A DNA stretch of 64,000 bases from Anaeramoeba flamelloides. Its lineage: Eukaryota > Metamonada > Anaeramoebidae. The notes beneath the pieces were generated by a model. The model made no database searches, was not told where the DNA came from, and worked only from the letters and a program-made list of their open reading frames with translations. Where the stretch lies: assembly GCA_027625915.1 (NCBI GenBank), contig JANTQA010000070.1:1927001-1991000 (forward strand). The letters run 5' to 3'. Positions 34,279 to 43,382 of this stretch are shown piece after piece (the stretch's first letter is position 1; each line of letters begins with the position of its first letter). The position numbers and the translations under genes were made by a program.

Positions 34279-37200
34279 TCAGTTTTTTATCTTTATTTTC
34301 GATTTTCATTTTATTTTTTTCTTTTTCTTTTTCCTTTTTTTTTTGGATAGTCTTGATATTTTTATCTATACTCTCATTTTTTTCCTTATTTTTATTAATA
34401 TTTTCAAATTTTCTTTTGGAATCTTTATTCAAATTAATTTTTCCCTTTTTTTCTTCTTGTAATAATCTTATCAAATCTTTTGCTGATTGTATTGGTTCAT
34501 TTTGTTGCTTCTTGAATATGTTAATAAAAAATGTATCTTTATTTGAAATATTCATCTTTTCATCTTTCTTTAATATTTGTTTTTCACTTTCGTTGATCTC
34601 TTCAATTTCTTTTTCCTTTTCCTTTTCCTTTTCATTTTCGCCCTCTTTTTCATTTTCTCTTTCTCTTTCTCTTTCTTTTGCCTTTTCACTTAATTTGATT
34701 TCCATTTTCTTTTTTTCTTTTTCTAATACTTTATTATTTTTTTCTGTTTGAATGTTCTTGATATTTCCATCTATACGTTCATTTTTTTTCTTCTTTTTAT
34801 TAATATTTTCAAATTTTCTTTTTATATCTTTATTCAAATTTATTTTTCTCTTTTTTTCTTCTTGTAATAATCTTATCAAATCCTTTGTTGATTGTATTGG
34901 TTCATTTTGTTGTTTCTTAAATTTATTATTTTCATTTTTTTTTTTTTCTTTATCAATATTTGATGTATTATTTAATTTTAAATTTTGCTTTGCTGTTGGA
35001 TTTGATTTTTTCTCTTCGTTTTTGATTGGATTAAAATATATTTCTTTTTCTTTTGAAGAGAATTTAATTTGATAATTAGGAGGTTGATCTTTAATATCTT
35101 TTTGTTTCATTAAATAATTGTTTTGTTTTGAATTATTATTATAATCATTTTTTTTTTGATCAATTATTTTGGAATATTTTTGATTCCTGTTTGTGAAATC
35201 AAAAGGTGTTGTATTAAGATCTTTTATTTGGTTATCTTTATTTGAATTTAGTTGGTTATTAGAAAATTTTATAATTTTGGCTTGACTATTTAGAATATTT
35301 CTCTGATTAATTTCTACTTGATTGTTTAAAATACTCCGTTGGTTTTTTTGTAAATGTAAATTTTGTGTTTGAATTAAAGTTTTCTGTGATTCAATTTTTT
35401 TTAAGGTTGGAAGGGTTAATTGTTCATTTTTTGGGTGCTTAAAAACTTGTTTTTGATTTCGAATGTGATTTTGCTTGGATTTTTCGATTTGATTATTCTC
35501 ATTTTTTTCTTGATATTTGTTAAAATTTTTTTTTTGATTTTGGATTTTGTTTTCATGTTCTGCTATTGTTTGTGATGGGATTATTTTGTTATCAAATAAA
35601 TTATTTATATTATTATTTTGGAAAATTCGTTGATCTATTTGTTTTTTGTTTTCAATATCAATAGTATTCTGTTTCATTTGAGTGTAATTATTTGAATTCT
35701 CTCTAAAATTGGTTTTTTTGAAATTTGTTTGTTGTTCTTTTGAAGGGAATTTTGGTTTAGACTCTTCATTTTTTAAATTGGTATTCCTTTGGTTGGTTAC
35801 CTTTTGTGGTTTTTTCTTTCTCATTTCATAATTTGAAGAATTATTTAAATTTAATTTTTTGATTGGAAATTGGTTATTTATAGTTGTTGAATTAAGAGGA
35901 AAATCATTTATATTTTGTGAATGGGAATCAAAAAGGGATTTTTTCTCAATATTAAAATTATTATTTTGAGAATTTTTCTGATTGTCATTGTAAGAAAAAG
36001 GAAATTTAAATGTAGTTTTGGGGTTAAATGGGTTTGTTGTATTGTTTTGAGTTTTCAATTGTGTATGTGTTTGTTTGGATGTTGGTTTATCGAAATTATT
36101 AGATTTCTGTAATTTATTATTATTATAATTCAAATTATTGATATTATGAATATTACTATTATTTTGATTTTTATCATTATTAAATTCATGCGTTGGAGTA
36201 TTATTTTGATGAACCTTTTTTTCTTTTTCTTTTTTTTTTTGTTTTTCATTTTTTTTATTTATTTCATTTTTTATATTTATTTCATTTTTTATATTTTTTT
36301 CTTTCTGAGATCGAAGTAATTCTGCAATTCTATCAATCTTTATTTTTGATCTTCTTTTTAATTTTTGATTCTTCAGGTTGTATGCTTTTGCATAATTTTG
36401 ACTATTTTCATTTTTTTTTTGATTGTATTTTGAACCATTTTGAGAAATTTTATCATTTGGTGTTGTAACTGTTGCAGATGTATTAGCTCTTAAAAAGTCT
36501 GGTTTATTGTTATTTAGAAATGGTTGGTTTTGATGATTCCGATTATTCAATGTAATATTAAAAGGAATTTGGTTTTGTTGTTTATTTGGATTATTTTGAA
36601 AGAAATGGGATTTTAGAAAGAATTTTGTATTTGGCTTTTGGGTATTTTCAGAATGGTTTGGTTTTGAATTTTGGTCTCGTCTTTTATTTGGAATTAATTG
36701 TAATTCTTGATTGAATAAATTATTCTTATTATTGCCAATTTCTTGTTGCATAATTGAAATTAAATGATTACCTAAAATATTTGTATTTAACCTTTTAGAA
36801 TTATTGTTATTGTGATTATTTGTGATTATTTTATTTTCATTATTGAACAATACATCTGTTGTTTTTGTTTGGTTTTGAAAATTATCATAATTTGGTGTTT
36901 TACAAAATAAACTTTTTTTCTGCGTTGTATTATTGTGGGTTTTGTTTAAATAGGAATTGTTTAATTTCTCTTCTTGATTTGGGAATTTTCTAAAATTAAT
37001 TTGTTGTTGTTGTTGTGACTGTGGTTGTGCCTGTTTTTTTGGTTGTGGCTGTGGCTGTGGTTGTTGCTGTTGTTGTGGTGGTGATTGTGGCTGTATTTTT
37101 GGTTGTGATGGTTGTTGTCTTGGAATCTTAAAGGTATTTTTCTGAAGGAGAAAAGTGTTGTTAATTGGAAGAGAATGTTTTCTTTTGTGATACCCTTGTT

Positions 37201-37630
37201 GCATAGCATTTGAAGATCTGTTTCTCAAAATCGTAGGGGAATTGGTTTGTTTGAATTTTGGATGAAAAGGCTTCCTAAGCCTTGTAGTTTCTTTTTTTAA
37301 ATTTGCTTGTTTTTGTTCTTGTTGTTTTTGAATAATTACATCACTAAGACAGTTTATTGAATTCAGCCAAGACATGGTAGTGTCGTTGAGAACTAAATGT
37401 GCTTTTGAATGTAGATTGAAATAGTTTATCAGAAACTTTGGTGGTTTTTGTTTTCTTTTGATTGTTAGCTGCTGTTGTTCTTCCTGGTTTTGTTTTTTGA
37501 AAAGTAACAAATCGTATTTTGTAAGTGCACGGTTTGGTTTCTTTTGTTTTTCTTTGCTTTGATCATTGGCCGAATTTGGTTTTCTTGTGTTTCTTTCTAA
37601 ATTGTTTTTGGACAAAGGGTTAGTATTCAT
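33755..37630 (-). CDS. Asn/Gln/Lys-rich protein, N-terminal part of a probable giant gene
   Basis: This 1291-codon frame has a well-defined start: ATG at 37630 is directly preceded by an in-frame TAA. The first 120 residues are the least repetitive (NRALTKYDLLLF, KFLINYFNLHSKAHLVLND, MSWLNSINCLSDVIIQ) and could form a small folded domain I do not recognise. Next come poly-Gln/Pro-Gln near 37000-37110 and a long Asn-rich region. A block of about 130 residues containing QSTKDLIRLLQEEKK is repeated once (about 34510-34925 and 34265-34515). The frame then enters a (GARAAR)n tract encoding Glu-Arg/Glu-Lys. At a 10-T run near 33821-33830 on the plus strand the hexamer register slips by one base, and the frame changes to Lys-Lys-Glu and stops at 33755. 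The good register continues as 30390-33398. Confidence 0.7.
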   Translation of the reverse strand: MNTNPLSKNNLERNTRKPNSANDQSKEKQKKPNRALTKYDLLLFKKQNQEEQQQLTIKRKQKPPKFLINYFNLHSKAHLVLNDTTMSWLNSINCLSDVIIQKQQEQKQANLKKETTRLRKPFHPKFKQTNSPTILRNRSSNAMQQGYHKRKHSLPINNTFLLQKNTFKIPRQQPSQPKIQPQSPPQQQQQPQPQPQPKKQAQPQSQQQQQINFRKFPNQEEKLNNSYLNKTHNNTTQKKSLFCKTPNYDNFQNQTKTTDVLFNNENKIITNNHNNNNSKRLNTNILGNHLISIMQQEIGNNKNNLFNQELQLIPNKRRDQNSKPNHSENTQKPNTKFFLKSHFFQNNPNKQQNQIPFNITLNNRNHQNQPFLNNNKPDFLRANTSATVTTPNDKISQNGSKYNQKKNENSQNYAKAYNLKNQKLKRRSKIKIDRIAELLRSQKEKNIKNEINIKNEINKKNEKQKKKEKEKKVHQNNTPTHEFNNDKNQNNSNIHNINNLNYNNNKLQKSNNFDKPTSKQTHTQLKTQNNTTNPFNPKTTFKFPFSYNDNQKNSQNNNFNIEKKSLFDSHSQNINDFPLNSTTINNQFPIKKLNLNNSSNYEMRKKKPQKVTNQRNTNLKNEESKPKFPSKEQQTNFKKTNFRENSNNYTQMKQNTIDIENKKQIDQRIFQNNNINNLFDNKIIPSQTIAEHENKIQNQKKNFNKYQEKNENNQIEKSKQNHIRNQKQVFKHPKNEQLTLPTLKKIESQKTLIQTQNLHLQKNQRSILNNQVEINQRNILNSQAKIIKFSNNQLNSNKDNQIKDLNTTPFDFTNRNQKYSKIIDQKKNDYNNNSKQNNYLMKQKDIKDQPPNYQIKFSSKEKEIYFNPIKNEEKKSNPTAKQNLKLNNTSNIDKEKKKNENNKFKKQQNEPIQSTKDLIRLLQEEKKRKINLNKDIKRKFENINKKKKKNERIDGNIKNIQTEKNNKVLEKEKKKMEIKLSEKAKERERERENEKEGENEKEKEKEKEIEEINESEKQILKKDEKMNISNKDTFFINIFKKQQNEPIQSAKDLIRLLQEEKKGKINLNKDSKRKFENINKNKEKNESIDKNIKTIQKKKEKEKEKNKMKIENKDKKLNEKEREREKEREREKEREREKERENEKEREREKEREREKERENEKEREKEKEREREREREKEREKEREKEREKEIEREKEREREREKEKEKEREREKERERERERKKEREKKKEREKEREKEKEREKEREKEREKEREKEKEREKEREKEKEKKKKEKKKEKKKEKEKKKEKKK

Positions 37631-37648
37631 TTATTCAAGAAAATGCTT

Positions 37649-37694
37649 TTTTTTTCTTTTTTTTTCTTTTTTTGTTTTTTTTTTGTTTTTTTTT

Positions 37695-37742
<48 letters not shown>

Positions 37743-37800
37743 TTTTTTTTTGTTTTTTTTTTGTGTTTTTTTGTTTTTTTTTCTTTTTTTTTATTTTTTT
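37649..37800. repeat. Poly-T tract upstream of giant gene start
   Basis: About 150 bases are almost pure T on the plus strand (A on the minus strand), including a run of more than 40 T near 37700-37741. It starts about 20 bases upstream of the minus-strand ATG at 37630, so it lies in the 5' untranslated region or promoter. Frames called across it are artefacts. Confidence 0.9.
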
Positions 37801-38234
37801 TGCTTTGCTTTTACTTTTTAGAGTACACCTAAAATCGAATTTTAGTGTGTTTTGAAGAACAAAAAGTAATATTTTGGTTTTCCAATATAAAAAAAAAAAT
37901 TTGAAAAAATAAACAAATCTGTTGATTAAATTCAATTAACTTGAATTCAAGTTACCTCGAAATGCAATCTGTTTCTTAGGTAATCTTCTTCGCTTGAAAA
38001 GTTTTATTTTTTAAAAAGCAAAACTTTCAATAATCACTTTTCAGTAATTCACTTTATCAATTCCTCTTAAACTAACGTTAAAGATTTACTCATAGTTCTG
38101 TATATTTGCTTTTAGAATTGGACTTCATCCTTTGTTTTTATAAAGCATTTTCAAACTTAATCACTACTCAACCTTGTTAATAAAAATTCATTTTTCTTCT
38201 TCTTTTCCAAAGCATTTCCAAACTTACAATTCTC

Positions 38235-38351
38235 ATGAGCTCAAAAACTAATCGTACGAAATGGGATTCTTCCACCATTCCAAATTGGATCTCAAAATTT
38301 AATCTTTTTTTAAACCAGACGAAGAAAAAAACAATAAAAATAAAAGAATAA
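38235..38351 (+). other. Small open frame of unknown status
   Basis: The 38-codon ATG frame (MSSKTNRTKWDSSTIPNW...) has more GC and a less repetitive composition than its surroundings. The following 400 bases contain more coding-like pieces in different frames. No consistent intron set joined them and no family is recognised. It could be a first exon or the remains of a decayed gene. Confidence 0.2.
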
Positions 38352-38859
38352 AAAGGAAGGAATTCAATTGTTTACATAAACTATTTTGAGAATTAAAAAG
38401 TAGTGTCTGTTTAATTTTTGTTTTTTGGTTACTTTGTCAACAATTCAAGTAATTCAATAAACAAAAGAATAGAATCTGGAAAAAAGTTTTAGTTGCTTTA
38501 CGACTACGTTTGCAATTTGACAAGAGAAGGAAAATCTTGAAGCACCAATCTCATTAAAAGATCGCTGATGAAATTTTGTACGATTACTTCAAAACAACAA
38601 CCAACCATTTTTGGAATTTTCCATAATCCGATCCACAAACAAATCAAAAACAATTTTTGTGAGTAGTAATTTAGATCATCCATTTTAAGAAAGGCCAAAA
38701 ATAATAAACAAAAGGCAAAGAAAAAGAAAAATAGAAATAAAACAAAGAGTGAAGTGTAGCTGAACTATATTCAAATTGTAACGACTTAGTTAGTACCTTT
38801 GAGTCCCAAATACTTTTCAAATAAATAGAACATTAATTTTAATAATTGAGGAAATATCT

Positions 38860-40330
38860 TTGTAAGGGAGATGAACCAAAGTTGAGAAGCCTAAGATTAA
38901 AGTATGTTGACTTTGGATTTAATCAAATTAGTTGTCTATCATTCTAAGAGATTCGAAAAATTTCGATTAGTAAAAAAGTACAATTTGCTAATCTCATCAA
39001 TTAAAAAAAGATACTTGGACAGGATTTTAAATCCCCCGTGTTGGGTTTTTGATTTGTGTTTTGGAAAATTGTTTGTATTGTTTTTGTAAATAATTGTTGT
39101 TGTTTTTTGAAAAAAGGTGTTTTTTTGTTTTTAATTGTGGTTTTTAAAATTCATTTTTTTATTCATAAAAAATACAGTCAAGTCAAAACCTGTATTTTCC
39201 AAATTTAACAGTATTTACAATAGTGAATTTTGTCAAATCATTGTTTTACAACCTTCCAACCTTAGTCACCCTATTTAGGAATCTAACCCAATCAAATTTA
39301 AACAAACTGGTCACCACAATCCACAACCATCAAATCTTTTAGTTTGATCGAAAAAAAAAAAAACAAACAAAAAAAAGACGAAGGTTTTTCAGTAAAACTG
39401 TTTTGAATCAATATAAATGTGAAAAAATAATTTCAAAAATTTTCTAGTTTTTTGGAAAAATGAAATAATTCAAAAATTTCACTTTATTTTCTTTTTTTAC
39501 CTTTAGCCAATAACCTAAAAATCATCTCTTGTAATTGTTAGACAACTTTTGTTTATTTACCACGTTTTTTTTTGTGATGTTTATTGGACGAACCAAGAAT
39601 CCATGATGAAACAATATTCCAGAATAGAAAAAAAAGTTTACCAGCCGAAATTTTATCCCTATAAAATTCTTCAAGATAATAGTTCAAATCATTTGAAAAT
39701 ATATTTTGAGTAATAATGAGAGCAAATGAGATCTCTAAAAATATCAATTCTCATTATTTAATGAAGATCTTTGGGCTTTTTATTCAATTAGATAATTTTT
39801 TTTTTTTAGGGAGCTTTGAATAAATAATATTTTGATTATATATTGGTGAATGTAACGTATTATTCGTAATCCAGGCTTCTTTTCGAAAAATTGACATACT
39901 CTTGAAAATTTTTAAAGTCATTAAAAACAAAAAGACTATTTAACAATTTTCGAAAAAACAATTAAAAACTAAAAAAATCTAAATCAACAATAAAAAGTTG
40001 AAAAAAAATATTTATTGAAGTCAACACGGATTATTTAGCTTACTATATTATTAAAAAACCCAACAATTTCAAAAAAATATCTACATTTCTCCACAAATTT
40101 AAAGATTGAATTCTCAACAACCCGAGACTTCAAAATTGCAAAATATCTTTATCAAATTTAACTTCGAATGCTAGATTAGTTGTTAATAAATTCAATTAAG
40201 TGCAAAAAAATTAAATAATTTACTAATGGATTATTTTAACAAATTTAGAGACAAATATCGGGAATATATTGCTTTTACAATTAACTTTATAACAAGGAAA
40301 CAAAACCAATCAGTCTTTTTGATCATTCTG
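38860..40330 (+). repeat. Dispersed repeat R1, copy 1, apparently split by an insertion
   Basis: Two blocks, about 38860-39018 and 40048-40330, align in order with about 58360-58641 and 59120-59300. Shared landmarks are AAGATTAAAGTATGTTG, TTTGCTAATCTCATCAAT, AAATTTAAAGATTGA and ATTAACTTTATAA. The roughly 1.0 kb between the blocks has no counterpart in the second copy. Its edges look like imperfect inverted ends (CCCCCGTGTTGGG near 39031; CAACACGG near 40023). Confidence 0.5.
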
Positions 40331-40423
40331 ATTTGTTAAAACTAACAAAAACCCCATTTTTATTTTATTTTATTTAATATTATTATTATTTAAAGGAGGA
40401 GTTATTGACTCATATTGTTTACC

Positions 40424-40625
40424 GTTAGGTTTATTCGAGTTTTCTGTTTATTTGGAAAATCGATACATTTTCGTTGGGTTTTTCTGAGATTTTCCGAATA
40501 AAATAGAAAATCTCAAAAAAACCTAGAACACTTCACAAATAAAATAGAAAATATCAAAAAAACTGAGACACTCTGTGATACTCTACGATACTCCAAGAAT
40601 TCTAAAATTTTTATGTGGGAATTTT
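40424..40625 (+). repeat. Small R2-type palindromic module
   Basis: It contains GTTAGGTTTATTCGAG, ATTTTCGTTGGGTTTTTCTG and AAAAAAACCTAGAACACTTC, plus the CTACGATACTCCAAG tail motif. These are the same inverted building blocks as in the long R2 copies at 25311 and 57228. No gene is present. Confidence 0.5.
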
Positions 40626-40723
40626 ATTAAAAACACAGAAATAAGTTTATTACACACTAGGGCTAATTAACAATTAAAAAACCCTTTTTTTATTATGAAA
40701 AACTAAAACTTATAAACACTTAA

Positions 40724-40969
40724 GGTTTGCAATCCCTGAAACTGGAAAAAAGATGGTCTTATGTTGGGTGTAAGACTATGCTATTTTATTTCTTATTTTC
40801 TCTCTCTTCAGATTGTTGTTGTTTTATAATGGTTTAAAAATAAATTCATTTATTTAACCACTATTAAAAGTTTTGCCAAGTTGAAAGATTGATCAGTGAA
40901 GATAAGAAAATAAAATATCCTTACACCTATCATAAGATCATCCTTTTTCCAGTTTCATAGAATGTAAAA
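40724..40969. mobile_element. TTAA-flanked MITE, copy 2
   Basis: The 246-base element begins GGTTTGCAATCCCTGAAACT and ends with the inverted AGTTTCATAGAATGTAAAA. It is flanked by TTAA at 40720-40723 and 40970-40973. The terminal 45 bases match copy 1 (20631-21183) while the centre differs, as expected for a MITE family sharing only its ends. The centre has its own partial palindrome (AATGGTTTAAAAATAAAT). Confidence 0.85.
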
Positions 40970-41134
40970 TTAAATGGAATAAAAATAAAAATATCAAAAT
41001 AAAATCCTAGATAAACTAAACCCTATATACTTTATTCTTAATATTTTCGCCTTTTAAATCTCAATTATTTCCTTATTTTTGTAAATTGTATTATTTTATT
41101 TAACATTTTTAATACATTCTAAATTATCTTAATA

Positions 41135-41145
41135 CCCCCCCCCCC
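41135..41145. repeat. 11-base C homopolymer
   Basis: Eleven C followed by ten T. This is conspicuous because C or G runs are almost absent from the rest of the window. Confidence 0.9.
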
Positions 41146-43382
41146 TTTTTTTTTTCAAAGTAAAAATTAAGACTTCCAATCACTAGTTTAGATAATCTAA
41201 TAAATGTATAACCCTTTGAAACCGTTTGATACATTTTATTTTAGTGATCGATAATTTTTTTTTCAAGATCAACACAAAAAATTTTAAAATGTGAATGTAC
41301 TAGAGAGTTTTATTTATATCCCAATTCCCCACTGACAATTAAACTATCCAAGATTTTTTTGAGGTTGATGAATTTAATAAAAATTTGATTCTTTTGTATT
41401 AAAATTTATTGAGAATACCAACTTTTAGATATTCCTAATAAGATTTTATTAAAATTTATTTTTACGTGTTTACAAAGTATTTTTTTTTTTTTTTTTTTTA
41501 AATTTTGAATAGGTGACAACACCTTTAATTATATTTTGAAATAAAAATTTCAATCTAAAGTACTCTAAATTTTTTTTTTCAGTAATGGTATGATAATGAA
41601 AAATTTTCAAAAATGAGAAAATGTATCGTACGTCCTTAATTAAAAAAGAAAAAAACCACAAACAAAAAAAAAGTTCACCATGGTATTAAGAGAAATCTTA
41701 TTGAAAAATGAAAAAATAGACTGAACAATACAAGATAAGGAAAAAATTTTCAAAAAAAAATCTTTAAATATTGTATTTTTGAAATACATTCATATAATAA
41801 ACATTATTAAACATAACAATTTTCAAAAAGGTTTACAACTTTAATAGATATTAATAGGAATTGAAAAAAAAATGAAATTTTTCAGTATTATTTTTTTCAT
41901 TTTTAATTGTCAAATTTTTGAATTTTTTAATTGACTTAGTGGAGAGATAATTTTCAGGTATTTTTTTACTAGTCTAAAAAGAAACATATTTTTTCAATTT
42001 TAAAATAGCACAAAATATTTCAATCAAAATATATCGCTAAATTAAATTGAAAATCTGATTTTTTATCTGTTTTTGGAATATTTTTTATCATTTTATTTTT
42101 TTCCCGGTTTCAGTTTTTATATATATTCCCGATTTTTTTCGGCAAATTACTTTAACATAGATTCTTTTTTCAATCTTAATGTTCAATCAAAAATTCATTC
42201 ATTTCAACTTTTTTCATTAAAAAAATACCCCAAAAATAGGTGTTTTTTTCAAAAGTCGGTATTTTTGAAAAGGGGAGTATTCGGATTTTCATGAGTTTCA
42301 TAGCTATCCTTTTTTTATTAAATAAAATTATGATAACTTTGAAAAAATAATTTATAAAAGGAGTATAATTGAAACCCAATGTATAGTTTTGGCTAACTTT
42401 ATTTTTCGGTGTTTAAATTATTTTTGTAGTGCAAAAAGAAAAGAATAAATGATTAAAGAAAAAATGGAGGATTTGTGACAAATAAAGAGGTTCTATAAGT
42501 CTATTCACGGGTATTGGTTTTTATCTGATTGATCAATCATATAAAAATGCTGAAAACATTTGATAATTTTTGTAATCTCTAAAACAATTCAAACAAATTT
42601 GATGAAAAAATAGTTCCAAATAGCATTTATTAGTACTATTGATAATAATACCAAATGGAATTTTGTTTGTTGTTATTTTTTATACTTTTGTAATTCATTA
42701 TTGTTTCGATTTTAATACTGTTTTTACTGTTGAAATATTTCAAAATAATTCTTACATAAAATTTTCAAATAGTACTTCAACAACCTAAATCAGAGACTTA
42801 AAGCAGTTTCATTTGTATTTTATAAACAATTTTTTTAATTAGAGGTGAACCAAGAGCTTTACCTTAACCTCTTCAACAAATGTGTGAAAAGAAATCAAGT
42901 TAATAAAAATACAAATCAAAGAGACCCTTCCAAGATATTGTGATTAATTTCCAATTTTGATTCAAGTTTCTTAGATCACCAATCTTGATTTAAAATAAAT
43001 TTTGACTGAATAAACAAAAAGAATTGTGTCTCAAAACAAAAAGATTCAGAAAATATTTACTTTTTTGATGTTGAAAATAGTGTTTTTAAATTTTTTGTCA
43101 AAATTAAAATGATTTCTTTTGTTCAAAACTCACAATCCAGAACAAAAAACTGAATTTAAATAACAGAGTTAGATCAGTTATAAAAAAATAAAAACTTTTA
43201 CAGTATATAAATCCAAGAAAAAAGAAAAATACCATTTTTTGTCTTTTTCTCAACTCAAAAAATTTTACGAATTATTTTTTATTATCTTTCCTTAATTCAG
43301 ACAAGATAAACCACATTCAATTTTTTTTAGCTTTAACGAACATATAAACCTCTTTCAAAACAACAAGCTGTCCCTTAAAGTA

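Larger units (their letters stand above)
37631..43382. other. Repeat-rich stretch between giant gene and BRCA2-like gene
   Basis: It holds the 5' flank of the minus-strand giant gene (long T/A runs at 37649-37800), a small coding-like segment near 38235-38351, repeat R1 copy 1 split by about 1 kb, a small R2 module at 40424-40625, TTAA MITE copy 2 at 40724-40969, and an 11-base C run at 41135-41145. A degraded relative of MITE family B lies near 42470-42720. No other gene is supported. Confidence 0.6.

Noticed and set aside
33375-34751. Plus-strand Ser/Phe/Leu-rich frames of up to 458 codons over the microsatellite
   Set aside because: They are the complement of the purine-rich repeat. The minus-strand frame is far longer, has a sensible start and continues into normal sequence.
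37566-37935. Frames across the poly-T tract (Phe-rich on plus, Lys-rich on minus)
   Set aside because: Pure homopolymer artefacts upstream of a real start codon.
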